Assembly (NCBI GenBank): GCA_013393415.1 | Contig: JABXHI010000058.1 | Span: 1-64,000, forward strand | DNA length: 64,000 nt | Reading direction: 5' to 3' | DNA from: Micrococcaceae bacterium | GTDB taxonomy: Bacteria; Actinomycetota; Actinomycetes; Actinomycetales; Micrococcaceae | Notes under the pieces: model-generated | Database searches by the model: none | The model's input: the letters and a program-made list of their open reading frames with translations, nothing else | What the model was told of the DNA's origin: nothing | Translations under genes and position numbers: made by a program | Shown here: one piece after another, positions 34,827 to 43,386 of the stretch | How the letters are laid out: every line of letters begins with the position of its first letter | Numbering within the stretch: position 1 is the stretch's first letter

Positions 34827-36278
34827 TTAGTTAACAGGCTGTGCTGACGTCACGGTGACGTTGGTGTCATCGGGGACTGTTTCGTCCATAGCCCCACCTT
34901 TGGTCTCACGGAGTGTGAAGAGCACCAAAGCCGAGATGAGGGCAACCAAGGTCAACATCAGTCCTACAGCACCCTCGCCAAAGGCTGCGATCAGGCTCGC
35001 GGCAAGCAGGGGAGGAATAGCACCACCAAATACGCCTGCGAAGCCGTAAGCTGTTCCTGCGCCGGTGTAGCGGTATTTGGTTTCAAAAAGCTCTGGTAGG
35101 AAGGAGCCTGCGGTTCCGAAGCTGAGACCGGCGACGCCGAGCGTCATGCCGACCCCGAGGGTAAACCAGAAGATGCTACCTGTGCCATCGTCGCTGGTGC
35201 CAATATTCATGACCGGGAACATGACTGCAGACCAGATGACCCCGCCAATCGCGGCGATGACGAGTGTCCTTTTCCGGCCGATACGGTCCGAGATGAAGCC
35301 AGAAATGACGGTGGTGAAGGCGAAGAAAAATGATGCAACGATATCTGCTATGAGTACTTCATTACGACCCAGTGAGAGATTGGTGGTGCCGTAACTGGTG
35401 AGGAAAGAGGTTCCGATGTAGAAGAACGCGAAGAGCGCGGCAAACGCAAGTCCGCCACCAAAAATTTCTTTCCATTGTTTGCGGAACGCATCACCCAACG
35501 GTAGGGCTTCCTTGGCAGGTACCATGTTGTTTTCCGCCGCCTGTGCTTCAGCTGCCTTCTTCTTCGCTTGTTGCTCGCGAAAGACGGGTGTCTCATCGAG
35601 ACTCATGCGTATCCACAGGCCGATGATGACCAGCACTGCTGAAAGGACAAAGGGGATGCGCCAGCCGTAGGTTAAGAATGCTTCTGATTCTTCCCCGAGG
35701 GTGATGTTCGTGATGAGGAACGTTGTTGACGAGAGACCGAAAGCAATCGAGGGACCCAGCATCGGTAATGATGCGAAAAAGCCACGCAATTTCGGAGGTG
35801 CGTATTCCGCAGCCATTAGTGCTGCGCCTGCCCACTCGCCGCCCACGGCAAACCCTTGGAAGAATCGCATCGCCACGAGCAGGGTCGGTGCGAGCCAACC
35901 AAATGTTCCGAGCATTTCAGGCGTCGGGAGCAGACCGATGCCGACCGTGGCGACACCCATGATGATCAGGGTCGCCACGAGTGCTCTTTTACGGCCGAGT
36001 CGATCGCCGTAGTGTCCAAAGACCATTGCACCGACCGGACGCGCAAAGAAGGCCACAGCGAATGTGGCGAATGACGCGGTCAGGCCTGCAGCGGCTCCCA
36101 GGGCTGGGAAGAACACCACGGGAAAAACGAGTGCAGCGGCAGTGCCGTAGACGAAGAAGTCGTAGTACTCAATCGTCGTCCCGATGGTGGTAGCCGTTGC
36201 CACTTTGGCCATCGAAGGTTTTGTGTTTTCCGGTGTGTGTTGCGCCGTGTTGGCAACTTGGGAAGAGATCTGGCCCAC
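34827..36278 (-). CDS. MHS-family major facilitator transporter
   Basis: A 483-residue transporter with about 12 transmembrane helices, of the metabolite:proton symporter family that includes ShiA (shikimate), KgtP (2-oxoglutarate) and ProP. The family motif IGTTIEYYDFFVYGTAAALV is at the N-terminus, and GRLGRKRALVATL, in the first inter-half loop, is the MFS motif A. The substrate cannot be told from sequence; shikimate or a related carboxylate is possible given the nearby DAHP synthase. GTG 36278 is chosen because AGGAGG lies 4 nt upstream; the track frame extends upstream without support. The gene follows the kinase gene by 184 nt. Confidence 0.88.
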   Translation of the reverse strand: MGQISSQVANTAQHTPENTKPSMAKVATATTIGTTIEYYDFFVYGTAAALVFPVVFFPALGAAAGLTASFATFAVAFFARPVGAMVFGHYGDRLGRKRALVATLIIMGVATVGIGLLPTPEMLGTFGWLAPTLLVAMRFFQGFAVGGEWAGAALMAAEYAPPKLRGFFASLPMLGPSIAFGLSSTTFLITNITLGEESEAFLTYGWRIPFVLSAVLVIIGLWIRMSLDETPVFREQQAKKKAAEAQAAENNMVPAKEALPLGDAFRKQWKEIFGGGLAFAALFAFFYIGTSFLTSYGTTNLSLGRNEVLIADIVASFFFAFTTVISGFISDRIGRKRTLVIAAIGGVIWSAVMFPVMNIGTSDDGTGSIFWFTLGVGMTLGVAGLSFGTAGSFLPELFETKYRYTGAGTAYGFAGVFGGAIPPLLAASLIAAFGEGAVGLMLTLVALISALVLFTLRETKGGAMDETVPDDTNVTVTSAQPVN

Positions 36279-36462
36279 GGGCCCTCCTAAGGTCCGTAAA
36301 ACTGAACTATGACGTGAGTCACAATACAGTTGTCCAGTAGCTGCTAGTACCTCCCGAAGGAGGTGTTCGGTGTGTGAGCTTGGAAAACACCCTGATGACA
36401 TACCTATTTAGTGTCTACTGCACAGGACTAGTGCCACACATACTTGGTGCTCGGAGGCGTGA

Positions 36463-37755
36463 TTAGCCGAATAACCAACTCATAATGGCGGACCCAGCCC
36501 ACCGTCCGAATAAGACCATTGCGGCGGCTGCCATAATGATGAGCAATGCTTTGATGCCTGCTGCGGTCGTGTTGATCGGTGAAAATTCACGTACAGGCTC
36601 GTGTGGTTTCTTATTGCCGAAGTCCCGGGGTTGTGGAGTGACAGCTTGGTGGTCTCGGGCTACCGGTGGCTGGTAATGGCCGGTCTCACCAGGTGGCTCC
36701 GTTTGCGCGGTGACTGCTGGTGGTAGGACGGTGACATTGGGTTGGGGTGGTGGCGGAGGTTGGTCGGTCCGTTCGGATGGGGGTAGATCCTCGCCATAAG
36801 GGGTGGTGACGCCGGGGTCGTAGGCATGCGTCGCAATGTCGGTGAAGGCTTCGGTCGCGCCTTCATCCGGGCTATTGTGCTCCGCCATTTGCTCGGCGGC
36901 GTCCGGATTGTCCAAAAGGTGCTGAATAAGGATAAGTACTTCGGTGGCGTCAGCAGGGCGGTCCTCAGGTGATGGCTCCGTCATGTGCAGGACAAGGTCA
37001 TCAACGGCCGCGCCGACGCCAGAGACCACGGTGGAGGGGGCTGGCACACGCGAGTTGGTATGTTGTACCGCGATGGCGACAGCTGAATCGCCAGTATACG
37101 GGCGGCTGCCGGTGAGCATTTCGAAAATGAGGATGCCCAGCGCATACACATCGGAACGTTCATCTGCTTGTTCGCCGGTGACTAGCTCTGGCGACATATA
37201 ACTGACGGTGCCCATGAGCGCCATGCCCGTGCCGGTGTGATTGGACGCGGCGCGGGCTAATCCGAAATCGGCAACTTTGATGTCGCCATCATTGGAGACT
37301 AGGACGTTCTCGGGTTTGATGTCTCGGTGGATGAGGCCAACACGGTGTGCGGCTGCAACGCCTCGGATGACCGGGAGCGCGATTTTCCACATTGCATCAA
37401 CGGTCATATCGCCGGCGGCTCGCATGACTTCGCGCAGTGTGTGGCCTTCAATGAATTCCATTGCGAGGAAAGCGACGTTGCTGTCACCCGCGGGTGTGAC
37501 ACCCTGGTCATATACGTTGATGACGTGCGGGTGGTTTATCTTGGCTGTGTTCTTTGCCTCGGCTTTGAATTTTTCAATAACCGCGGGGTCATCGGCCATA
37601 TTCGGGCGAAGTATTTTCAGCGCGACTTCGCGATCGAGCCGGGTGTCTACGGCACGATACACCGTAGCCATCCCACCGTGGGCTAACCGCTGCGTGATGC
37701 CGTAGCGGTTGTCGACAGTGGTGCCAACGAGCGAGGGTCCTGCTGGGGTGTTCAC
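36463..37755 (-). CDS. pknL: serine/threonine protein kinase, PknL-like, without PASTA domains
   Basis: A 430-residue receptor-type kinase. The kinase domain covers about residues 15-285: glycine loop LAHGGMATVYRA, Lys in VALKIL, HRDIKPENVL, DFGLA and GTVSYMSPE (activation loop). A proline-rich juxtamembrane stretch (with PPPPPQPN) leads to one transmembrane helix at about 405-425 (ALLIIMAAAAMVLFGRWAG), and the protein ends 5 residues later. Most PknB-like and many PknL-like kinases carry extracellular PASTA repeats; this one has none. The neighbours Rv2175c-like gene and polyprenyl synthase fit PknL of mycobacteria. GTG 37755 is used; no ribosome site precedes it. Confidence 0.9.
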   Translation of the reverse strand: MNTPAGPSLVGTTVDNRYGITQRLAHGGMATVYRAVDTRLDREVALKILRPNMADDPAVIEKFKAEAKNTAKINHPHVINVYDQGVTPAGDSNVAFLAMEFIEGHTLREVMRAAGDMTVDAMWKIALPVIRGVAAAHRVGLIHRDIKPENVLVSNDGDIKVADFGLARAASNHTGTGMALMGTVSYMSPELVTGEQADERSDVYALGILIFEMLTGSRPYTGDSAVAIAVQHTNSRVPAPSTVVSGVGAAVDDLVLHMTEPSPEDRPADATEVLILIQHLLDNPDAAEQMAEHNSPDEGATEAFTDIATHAYDPGVTTPYGEDLPPSERTDQPPPPPQPNVTVLPPAVTAQTEPPGETGHYQPPVARDHQAVTPQPRDFGNKKPHEPVREFSPINTTAAGIKALLIIMAAAAMVLFGRWAGSAIMSWLFG

Positions 37756-37762
37756 ATAAAAT

Positions 37763-37768
37763 AGAATA
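37763..37768 (-). promoter_or_regulatory. -10 box for a leaderless kinase mRNA
   Basis: On the minus strand TATTCT ends 7 nt before the kinase GTG (37755). No ribosome site is present. It overlaps the end of the terminator hairpin upstream, so the -35 region would lie in the hairpin and is not recognisable. Confidence 0.35.
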
Positions 37769-37793
37769 CCCGGTCAGCGGTGCTGACCGGGTA
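37767..37793 (-). terminator. hairpin between the LysM gene and the kinase gene
   Basis: TACCCGGTCAGC and GCTGACCGGGTA (12 bp) close a 3-nt loop. On the minus strand it follows the LysM gene stop (37819) and precedes TTCTATTTTAT. It fits an intrinsic terminator that would separate the LysM gene from the kinase, although the T-run is broken. Confidence 0.7.
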
Positions 37794-37818
37794 CAGATTT
37801 CCTATCAGAGGATTCGGG

Positions 37819-39765
37819 TTAGTAGCGCTTCTTAGCGTCGTTGATTTTTTTCACGTAGTCCTTGGTGTCGTCGTACATGCCGTATTTGGCCACGCCGCCT
37901 TCACCTTGGTAGTACCCGGCGATGCCAGTGTCACCGGGGTTGCGGTTTTGCAGGTGGCGAATAATTGCCACGCCGGCCGTGATGTTGTCTTGCGGGTCCA
38001 TGATGTTCAGCTCGCGTCCCACCAGCTGCGAAGCCCACTCACCGGAGGACGGGATGACTTGCATGGTGCCGATCGCGTTCGCGGGGGAGACGGCAGTCGC
38101 ATCAAAGCCCGACTCGATTTGTGCGTGCGCTAAAGCCAGAGCGGGATCTACGCCCATTGAACTTGCGGTCTGACTGACAAGCTGACGGATCTCGCTTCGG
38201 GAAGGCATTGAAGAGTCTAGCAATGCGCGTTTGTTCGCATTGGCGTCAGCAACAACCTCGTCGGGGTAGGTACGGTCTAGGAACGTGTTCCCTACAAGCT
38301 GTTCATCGTTCGATGAGGCAGTCGATGCCGAGCCAGAACCGCTGAGCTGCAGGGTCTGACCAGCTTTGATGATCGTGGTTGATGACATGTCATTCGCATC
38401 CAACAGAGCTTGCAAGCTCACACCATTGCGGGAGGCAATGCCAGACAGCGTATCCCCGGATTTCACTGTGTAGGTGGATGAAGTATTCGAGCTGGCGCTT
38501 GAAGACGTGCTCCCGCCAGAGCTACTAGTGCTCGAGGATGATGAGCCCGAAAGTTTCAAGGTGTCGCCCGGATAGATGGCACTGGTGCTTTTCAACCCAT
38601 TGGCGTCGAGCAGCGTCGACAGGCTTATATCTTGACGAGCCGCGATGCCAGACAGGGTGTCACCGGATTTCACCGTGTAGCTGCCACCGGAGGTAGCACT
38701 CGACGATGAAGTGCTGCCCGAACTCGCAGTCGAGACCGTTGAATCTGATGAGTTATCCGAGGTGCTACCGGACAATTTGATGGTCTGGCCAGGGAAAATT
38801 GTCGACGAAAGAGACAATCCGTTGGCTTTTAGCAGGCTGGACAGGCTGACATCGTTGCGGGCGGCAATCCCGGAAAGGGTGTCACCGGACCTCACTGTGT
38901 GGCTGTTTGCCGACGAACTACTCGACGAAGAATCACTCGATGAAGACGACGTCGTGGAAGAAGAATTTCCTGAGAGCTTGAGTTGCTGCCCCGGATAGAT
39001 GATCGAGGAGGCAGACAAGCCGTTCGCGTTGAGCAGGGTGGAGAGGCTGACGTTCTGCTGGGCTGCGATACCAGACAAGGTGTCACCGGACTGTACTTTG
39101 TAGGTACCACTCGTTGTCGAAGTACTGGATGCTGTCGATGCCGTTGTCGAGGCTTTGGACGGGGTGCTCCCGGAGAGTTTCAGCGTTTGCCCCGGGTAGA
39201 TGATGGAAGACATCGAAAGCCCGTTGGCGTTGAGCAGCGTTGAGAGGCTGACGTTTTGTTTCGCGGCAATACCTGAGAGTGTATCGCCGGTTCGTACAGT
39301 ATAAGAGCTTGACGAGGAACTTGCCGTTGACGCCGAGCTTGAGGAGCCTGAAGAGCCAAGGTTCAACACGTCACCGGGAAAGAGGGTCGTAGACGCTTTC
39401 AGGTCATTCCATTTCAGAAGATCCGACAGTGAGACCTCTTGCTTGAGCGCAATGTGGCCCAGTGTGTCACCGGACTGCACCGTATAGGTTGCGGGGGTCG
39501 TGGGAGCTGCCCGGAAATTGTTCTGTGTAAAGCGTGCAGGCAGCTGCACCGCGAGTTCGCTTGCTGGCTTCAGTGCGATTTGGAGTTGTTGCTGTGCGGC
39601 AGCAACGTTTGCGTCTGTGGCCGATTTAGGTGTCAGCGCTGTACGTGGTGCATCAGCTGCCGCAGGGGTTGCCGCGGCTGCGGATCCTATTGCTATTAAC
39701 GGCAGAGCCGATGTGGCAACAGCTGATTTGTAAAACCGGGAAGCGCCGGATGTACGGTCTGTCAT
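37819..39765 (-). CDS. secreted lytic transglycosylase with six LysM domains
   Basis: The 648-residue protein starts with a signal peptide-like segment (SAVATSALPLIAIGSAAAATPAAADA). Six LysM domains follow at about 90-510, each with a core such as YTVQSGDTLSGIA ... NGLSxSSIIYPGQTLKLSG, separated by Ser-rich linkers. The C-terminal 130 residues are an SLT-type lytic transglycosylase fold: ALAHAQIESGFDATAVSP carries the catalytic Glu, and GTMQVIPSSGEW and AGYYQGEGGVAKYG match the family. LysM repeats bind peptidoglycan GlcNAc, so this is a cell-wall hydrolase, probably extracellular. The start ATG has AGAGG upstream. The nearby kinase lacks PASTA sensing repeats; a functional pair is an interesting but unproven idea. 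Confidence 0.93.
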   Translation of the reverse strand: MTDRTSGASRFYKSAVATSALPLIAIGSAAAATPAAADAPRTALTPKSATDANVAAAQQQLQIALKPASELAVQLPARFTQNNFRAAPTTPATYTVQSGDTLGHIALKQEVSLSDLLKWNDLKASTTLFPGDVLNLGSSGSSSSASTASSSSSSYTVRTGDTLSGIAAKQNVSLSTLLNANGLSMSSIIYPGQTLKLSGSTPSKASTTASTASSTSTTSGTYKVQSGDTLSGIAAQQNVSLSTLLNANGLSASSIIYPGQQLKLSGNSSSTTSSSSSDSSSSSSSANSHTVRSGDTLSGIAARNDVSLSSLLKANGLSLSSTIFPGQTIKLSGSTSDNSSDSTVSTASSGSTSSSSATSGGSYTVKSGDTLSGIAARQDISLSTLLDANGLKSTSAIYPGDTLKLSGSSSSSTSSSGGSTSSSASSNTSSTYTVKSGDTLSGIASRNGVSLQALLDANDMSSTTIIKAGQTLQLSGSGSASTASSNDEQLVGNTFLDRTYPDEVVADANANKRALLDSSMPSRSEIRQLVSQTASSMGVDPALALAHAQIESGFDATAVSPANAIGTMQVIPSSGEWASQLVGRELNIMDPQDNITAGVAIIRHLQNRNPGDTGIAGYYQGEGGVAKYGMYDDTKDYVKKINDAKKRY

Positions 39766-39983
39766 TAAACGTATCCTCTTGCGTCAGGCACCCGAGCTAG
39801 GGGAAGTTCTGATGTGCACTGTGTGACAAAAGTAGCGTCGAGGTGTACGTGATGAAAATGTTACATATGTGAATATACATGACTGGCAAGACAAATGTTA
39901 AGAGGAGGGGAAAATTTACTTCCTGGCCAGGGAAATCGATGTAATTGACTCGGATACAAACGCAAAATGTTGAAAATCTGCGA

Positions 39984-39989
39984 TACGGT
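39984..39989 (+). promoter_or_regulatory. -10 box for a leaderless Rv2175c-like mRNA
   Basis: TACGGT lies 6 nt before GTG 39996, with no ribosome site. A clear -35 is not seen. This supports choosing the GTG and a leaderless transcript. Confidence 0.4.
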
Positions 39990-39995
39990 AGAGGC

Positions 39996-40358
39996 GTGGA
40001 GCAAAGAGACGATGTAGAAGCACTTGTTGGAAGCTGGCTGACGCTACCGGACGTCGCAGAGCAGCTTGATGTAATTGTGACCCGAGTGCACAATTTGATT
40101 AAGGAACGGCAACTCATCGACGTGCGGCTCGGGGAGGAGCAGATCCGCTATGTACCCGCGGAGTTCCTCACGGATCAAGGTGTGCTGAAGTCCTTACGCG
40201 GGACGATTATGGTGCTTCAGGATGCTGGTTTTGACGATGTCGAAATCATTCGGTGGCTCTTCACCGAAGATGATTCACTGCCTGGTCGACCTATTGATGC
40301 GTTGCGTGCCGGACGAAAAACTGAAATCCGTCGACGTGCACAGGCAATGGGTTGGTAA
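39996..40358 (+). CDS. Rv2175c-like DNA-binding protein
   Basis: The 120-residue protein resembles mycobacterial Rv2175c, a winged-helix-like DNA-binding protein that PknL phosphorylates. A helix-turn-helix lies in about 15-45 (WLTLPDVAEQLDVIVTRVHNLIKERQLID), and the C-terminal helices (GTIMVLQDAGFDDVEIIRWLF) match the family. The frame is open upstream to 39945, but GTG 39996 fits a nearby -10 box. With this start the protein lacks the N-terminal threonine used in the mycobacterial protein, so kinase control is doubtful here. Its stop is 4 nt from the convergent polyprenyl synthase stop. Confidence 0.8.
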   Translation: MEQRDDVEALVGSWLTLPDVAEQLDVIVTRVHNLIKERQLIDVRLGEEQIRYVPAEFLTDQGVLKSLRGTIMVLQDAGFDDVEIIRWLFTEDDSLPGRPIDALRAGRKTEIRRRAQAMGW

Positions 40359-40362
40359 ACCG

Positions 40363-41439
40363 TTAGTTTTGGCGACCAATTAATCCCGAGACAAGCTGCT
40401 CTAAACCGGCTTTGACGTGTGGAACAACACCGAGGTGATTTAGTGCCATCCGCGTTTGGTTGCCAAGCCGCTCTATTTCAGCTTCGACGGTCGCACGTGC
40501 CCCGGACGATTCCAAGAGTGTCTGGATTTGGCTGACTGAGGCCGCACTTGTACTCGGATGCATCAAGAATGTGTTGAGAGCTTCCGCGTCATCTCGATCG
40601 AGTGCGGTCAAAGCGTGGGCAATGAGTTCGGTGCGTTTACCTTCGAGCAGATCGTCGCCAGCAGGCTTCCCGGTGCGCTCTGGATCCCCGAACACTCCCA
40701 AAAGGTCGTCGCCTAATTGGAAAGCCATACCGAGTGGCAGTGAAAAATCGCGATAGGATCTGAGCGTCGTCTCGTCTGCACCGGCCAGGATCCCACCAAG
40801 TTCGAACGGCCATACTGCCGAATAGTGCGCTGATTTATATTGCAAGACGGTGCGAGCTTGTTCTAAGGCAACAGAGGGATCATCGGGGATGTTCGCTTCT
40901 GCCAGGATGTCCAAATATTGACCAGTCATGACTTCGAAACGCATCGCATGGAATGCATCCCTGGCTGGTGCCGCAAACGCCGTAGCATCTGCCGTCGTCG
41001 AGAAGACTTCCTCACTCAATCCGAGGGCGAGATCGCCGGCTAAGATCCCCGCTGAGACGCCAAAGTGGGCACCATCTTGCACCCAGCGATTCGAATCATG
41101 GAGGTGTTCAAAGCCCTTGTGTACTGACGACTGACCACGTCGAGTATCGGAGCGGTCCAAGATGTCGTCGTGGATCAGCGCTGCCGCTTGGAACAGTTCC
41201 AATGCAACACCTGCATCAATGATCCGCGGATCATCCGCTGCACCTCCGGCACCCTGCCAACCCCACCACGCAAGTAATGCGCGCAACCGTTTGCCGCCCT
41301 CTACCAAGGTGGCAATGGACGTGACCAGGGTTTCAGAGGGTGAAGCGATTCGGCTAGCACGGTGCCGGTAATCCGACAGCAGCTGTTGCATTCGTTCCTC
41401 TACATTGGTTTGGAACCACGCTGCATCCATACTTGTCAC
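40363..41439 (-). CDS. polyprenyl diphosphate synthase (IdsA-like)
   Basis: The 358-residue enzyme condenses isoprenyl units. The first aspartate-rich motif is DDILDRSD and the second is QLGDDLLGVFGDP. KRLRALLAWW and the GGKRLR region bind the allylic substrate. The size and position (next to Rv2175c-like and DUF3040 genes) match mycobacterial IdsA2. Product chain length is unclear; geranylgeranyl diphosphate for menaquinone, carotenoids or carrier lipids is the usual product of this group. GTG 41439 is used, with AGGAG about 11 nt upstream. The promoter region is shared with dinB. Confidence 0.88.
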   Translation of the reverse strand: MTSMDAAWFQTNVEERMQQLLSDYRHRASRIASPSETLVTSIATLVEGGKRLRALLAWWGWQGAGGAADDPRIIDAGVALELFQAAALIHDDILDRSDTRRGQSSVHKGFEHLHDSNRWVQDGAHFGVSAGILAGDLALGLSEEVFSTTADATAFAAPARDAFHAMRFEVMTGQYLDILAEANIPDDPSVALEQARTVLQYKSAHYSAVWPFELGGILAGADETTLRSYRDFSLPLGMAFQLGDDLLGVFGDPERTGKPAGDDLLEGKRTELIAHALTALDRDDAEALNTFLMHPSTSAASVSQIQTLLESSGARATVEAEIERLGNQTRMALNHLGVVPHVKAGLEQLVSGLIGRQN

Positions 41440-41514
41440 GGTCTCGATTCTCCTGCCTGCTGAAACGATTCAGCCAAAAATCCGATTCCCTTCAACCCTA
41501 CCGGGATCAACGCG

Positions 41515-41520
41515 TAGAAT
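41515..41520 (+). promoter_or_regulatory. -10 box for a leaderless dinB mRNA
   Basis: TAGAAT ends 6 nt before ATG 41527. TTCAAC at 41491-41496 is a plausible -35 with an 18-nt spacer. No ribosome site is present. I see no LexA-type operator (TCGAAC-N4-GTTCGA pattern) here. Confidence 0.55.
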
Positions 41521-41526
41521 TGATTT

Positions 41527-42801
41527 ATGGTCTCAGCGGGTCAAACCTCAGCGTCACGGCCCCAGTGGGCCGACGAATCATGGGACTCCACCGTGCTCCA
41601 TATAGATATGGACGCGTTTTTCCTCTCGGTTGAGTTGCTTGATCAGCCGGAGTTGGCGGGGAAGCCGGCGGTTGTCGGGGGAAAGTCTGGGCGGTCGGTT
41701 GTGACATCTGCGTCATATGAAGCACGGCGGTATGGCATCCGGTCTGCGATGCCGATGTCGCAGGCGGTGGCCTTGTATCCGCGGCTGATCGTGATCGAGC
41801 CCAGCCGTGAGAAATACACTCGTGCCTCTCAACAAGTGATGTCGGTCTTGCATGAGATCACGCCGTGGGTGGAACAGCTATCGATCGACGAAGCCTTTAT
41901 GGATGTTGCAGGTGCTCGCCGGAGACTTGGGACCCCGGCGCAGATTGCCGTGGTCATTAAGGACAGGGTTCGGGCCGCGACGGCACTGCCGTCTACCGTG
42001 GGGGTCGCGGCAAATAAATCTGTTGCGAAAATCGCATCTGACCATTCAAAACCCGATGGTATTGGGGTAGTTCCTGCGGAGCAGACACGTCAGTACCTCG
42101 CGCCGCTCCCGGTGAACGTCATCTGGGGCGTTGGGCCGAAGTTGGTTCAGCGATTGAATAATGCAAACATCCACACTGTGGGTGATCTCGCAATGCAAGA
42201 CACGCGCCGGATGCAACGCTGGTTGGGCGCTGTGGGCCCGCATATTGTGGGGCTTGCGCGCGGTGATGACCTCCGCATTGTGGAGCCACATCACGACACG
42301 AAATCAGTTTCAGTCGAGCACACCTTCGAACAAGACATCACCAACGCCCACGAGCTGGAGAAATATCTTCTAGATCTGTCGTACGAGTGTTCAAGGAGAA
42401 TGCGTCATGATGGCTTCGTCGCTTGGGGCCTGAGTGTCAAGGTAAAAGACGTGGATCTTTCGACCCGGACAAAATCCATGAGTCTCCAAACTGCAGCCTC
42501 TTCTGGTGCGGTATTTTTCAACCACACCAAGCCGTTGGTGGAAGAACTCATGAGGAATCGCTGGCACCCTGTACGGTTACTCGGGGTCCGGGCGGATCGG
42601 GTTGCAGAACCGGTCGAACAGCAGGAATCCCAAGAGTCGCTGTTTGACGTTGATGAAACACCAACACAAACGCACGCCAATCAGGACTGGTATTCTACGG
42701 ACCAAATTTTAGATGATGTAGCCAAGAAGTTTCCGAGTGCGGCAATAAAACCGGCAAGACTGTTGCAACACGAACGACAACAGCGCATGTCAGATGGGTA
42801 G
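41527..42801 (+). CDS. dinB: DNA polymerase IV
   Basis: DinB (424 residues) is a Y-family translesion polymerase. The N-terminal DMDAFFLSVELLDQP and SIDEAFMD motifs hold the catalytic acidic residues. VVTSASYEARRYGIRSAMP is the fingers region. The C-terminal QESLFD is a beta-clamp binding motif. A further 55 residues follow, rich in polar residues. The gene is preceded by a leaderless-type promoter and divergent from the polyprenyl synthase. Confidence 0.94.
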   Translation: MVSAGQTSASRPQWADESWDSTVLHIDMDAFFLSVELLDQPELAGKPAVVGGKSGRSVVTSASYEARRYGIRSAMPMSQAVALYPRLIVIEPSREKYTRASQQVMSVLHEITPWVEQLSIDEAFMDVAGARRRLGTPAQIAVVIKDRVRAATALPSTVGVAANKSVAKIASDHSKPDGIGVVPAEQTRQYLAPLPVNVIWGVGPKLVQRLNNANIHTVGDLAMQDTRRMQRWLGAVGPHIVGLARGDDLRIVEPHHDTKSVSVEHTFEQDITNAHELEKYLLDLSYECSRRMRHDGFVAWGLSVKVKDVDLSTRTKSMSLQTAASSGAVFFNHTKPLVEELMRNRWHPVRLLGVRADRVAEPVEQQESQESLFDVDETPTQTHANQDWYSTDQILDDVAKKFPSAAIKPARLLQHERQQRMSDG

Positions 42802-42920
42802 CAGCGAATGTCACTTCACCATATGACAATCTCAGCAAATAGTCAGACAAAAACTTTAGAATAGAACCAAACTCAACCGGAGATTCACACGAGTTTTCGG
42901 CAGGACATGTGGAGGCAACC

Positions 42921-43301
42921 ATGGGTTTATCAGATAGAGAGCAAGAGGCTTTTGCTGAGATCGAATCTCAGCTGATTTCCGAAGACCCCAAATTCGCATC
43001 GCAAATGCAATTGGGGAAGGAAGAATCGGCTCGCCGATTCTCCACCCGAAACATAGTGCTTGGCGTACTGACAGCCACCGTTGGTATCGTCGTGCTGCTC
43101 ACCGGCGTGACGATTGACGCGATCTGGCTGGGCATTATCGGTTTCGTGGTTATGGGCGGCGGCATTTACCTGGCCTCGAAACAAACTACAACACCGCCAA
43201 GTAAATCAGGCGGCCGTGGTGGGTCAGGTCAGCAGTCGAAGTCAAACCAAGGTTTTATGGAAGGGCTTGAATCACGCTGGGACGAGCGCCGTCGCCAGTA
43301 G
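42921..43301 (+). CDS. DUF3040 membrane protein
   Basis: A 126-residue protein of the actinobacterial DUF3040 family (equivalent of Rv2169c). The N-terminus LSDREQEAFAEIESQL is the family hallmark. Two transmembrane helices follow (IVLGVLTATVGIVVLLTGV and DAIWLGIIGFVVMGGGIYLA). The tail is Gly/Ser/Arg-rich. ATG 42921 has GGAGG 5 nt upstream; the frame's first possible start, 42909, overlaps that site and is rejected. The family is close to mraZ in many actinobacteria, but its role is unknown. Confidence 0.88.
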   Translation: MGLSDREQEAFAEIESQLISEDPKFASQMQLGKEESARRFSTRNIVLGVLTATVGIVVLLTGVTIDAIWLGIIGFVVMGGGIYLASKQTTTPPSKSGGRGGSGQQSKSNQGFMEGLESRWDERRRQ

Positions 43302-43338
43302 TAGGTTTTGCCAACCCTGGCACCTGCCCTTCACGCAG

Positions 43339-43368
43339 AACCCGCAGCATACTATGCTGCGGGTTTTT
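43339..43368. terminator. bidirectional terminator between DUF3040 and lppM
   Basis: AACCCGCAGCAT and ATGCTGCGGGTT form a 12-bp stem with a 3-nt loop followed by a T-run, between convergent genes. Confidence 0.92.
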
Positions 43369-43386
43369 GCATGTGCACAGCGGCGT

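Noticed and set aside
37819-39765. Repeated DNA that might look like a CRISPR array
   Set aside because: The repeats are in frame, encode LysM domains, and vary in spacing and sequence as a coding region does.
39766-39944. A c-di-AMP (ydaO-type) riboswitch upstream of the LysM gene
   Set aside because: Such switches often precede cell-wall hydrolase genes in actinobacteria, but I could not match the conserved core here on the minus strand.
41440-41526. A LexA operator before dinB, and before recN
   Set aside because: I looked for the actinobacterial LexA palindrome around both starts and did not see it; recN starts at the nadK stop.
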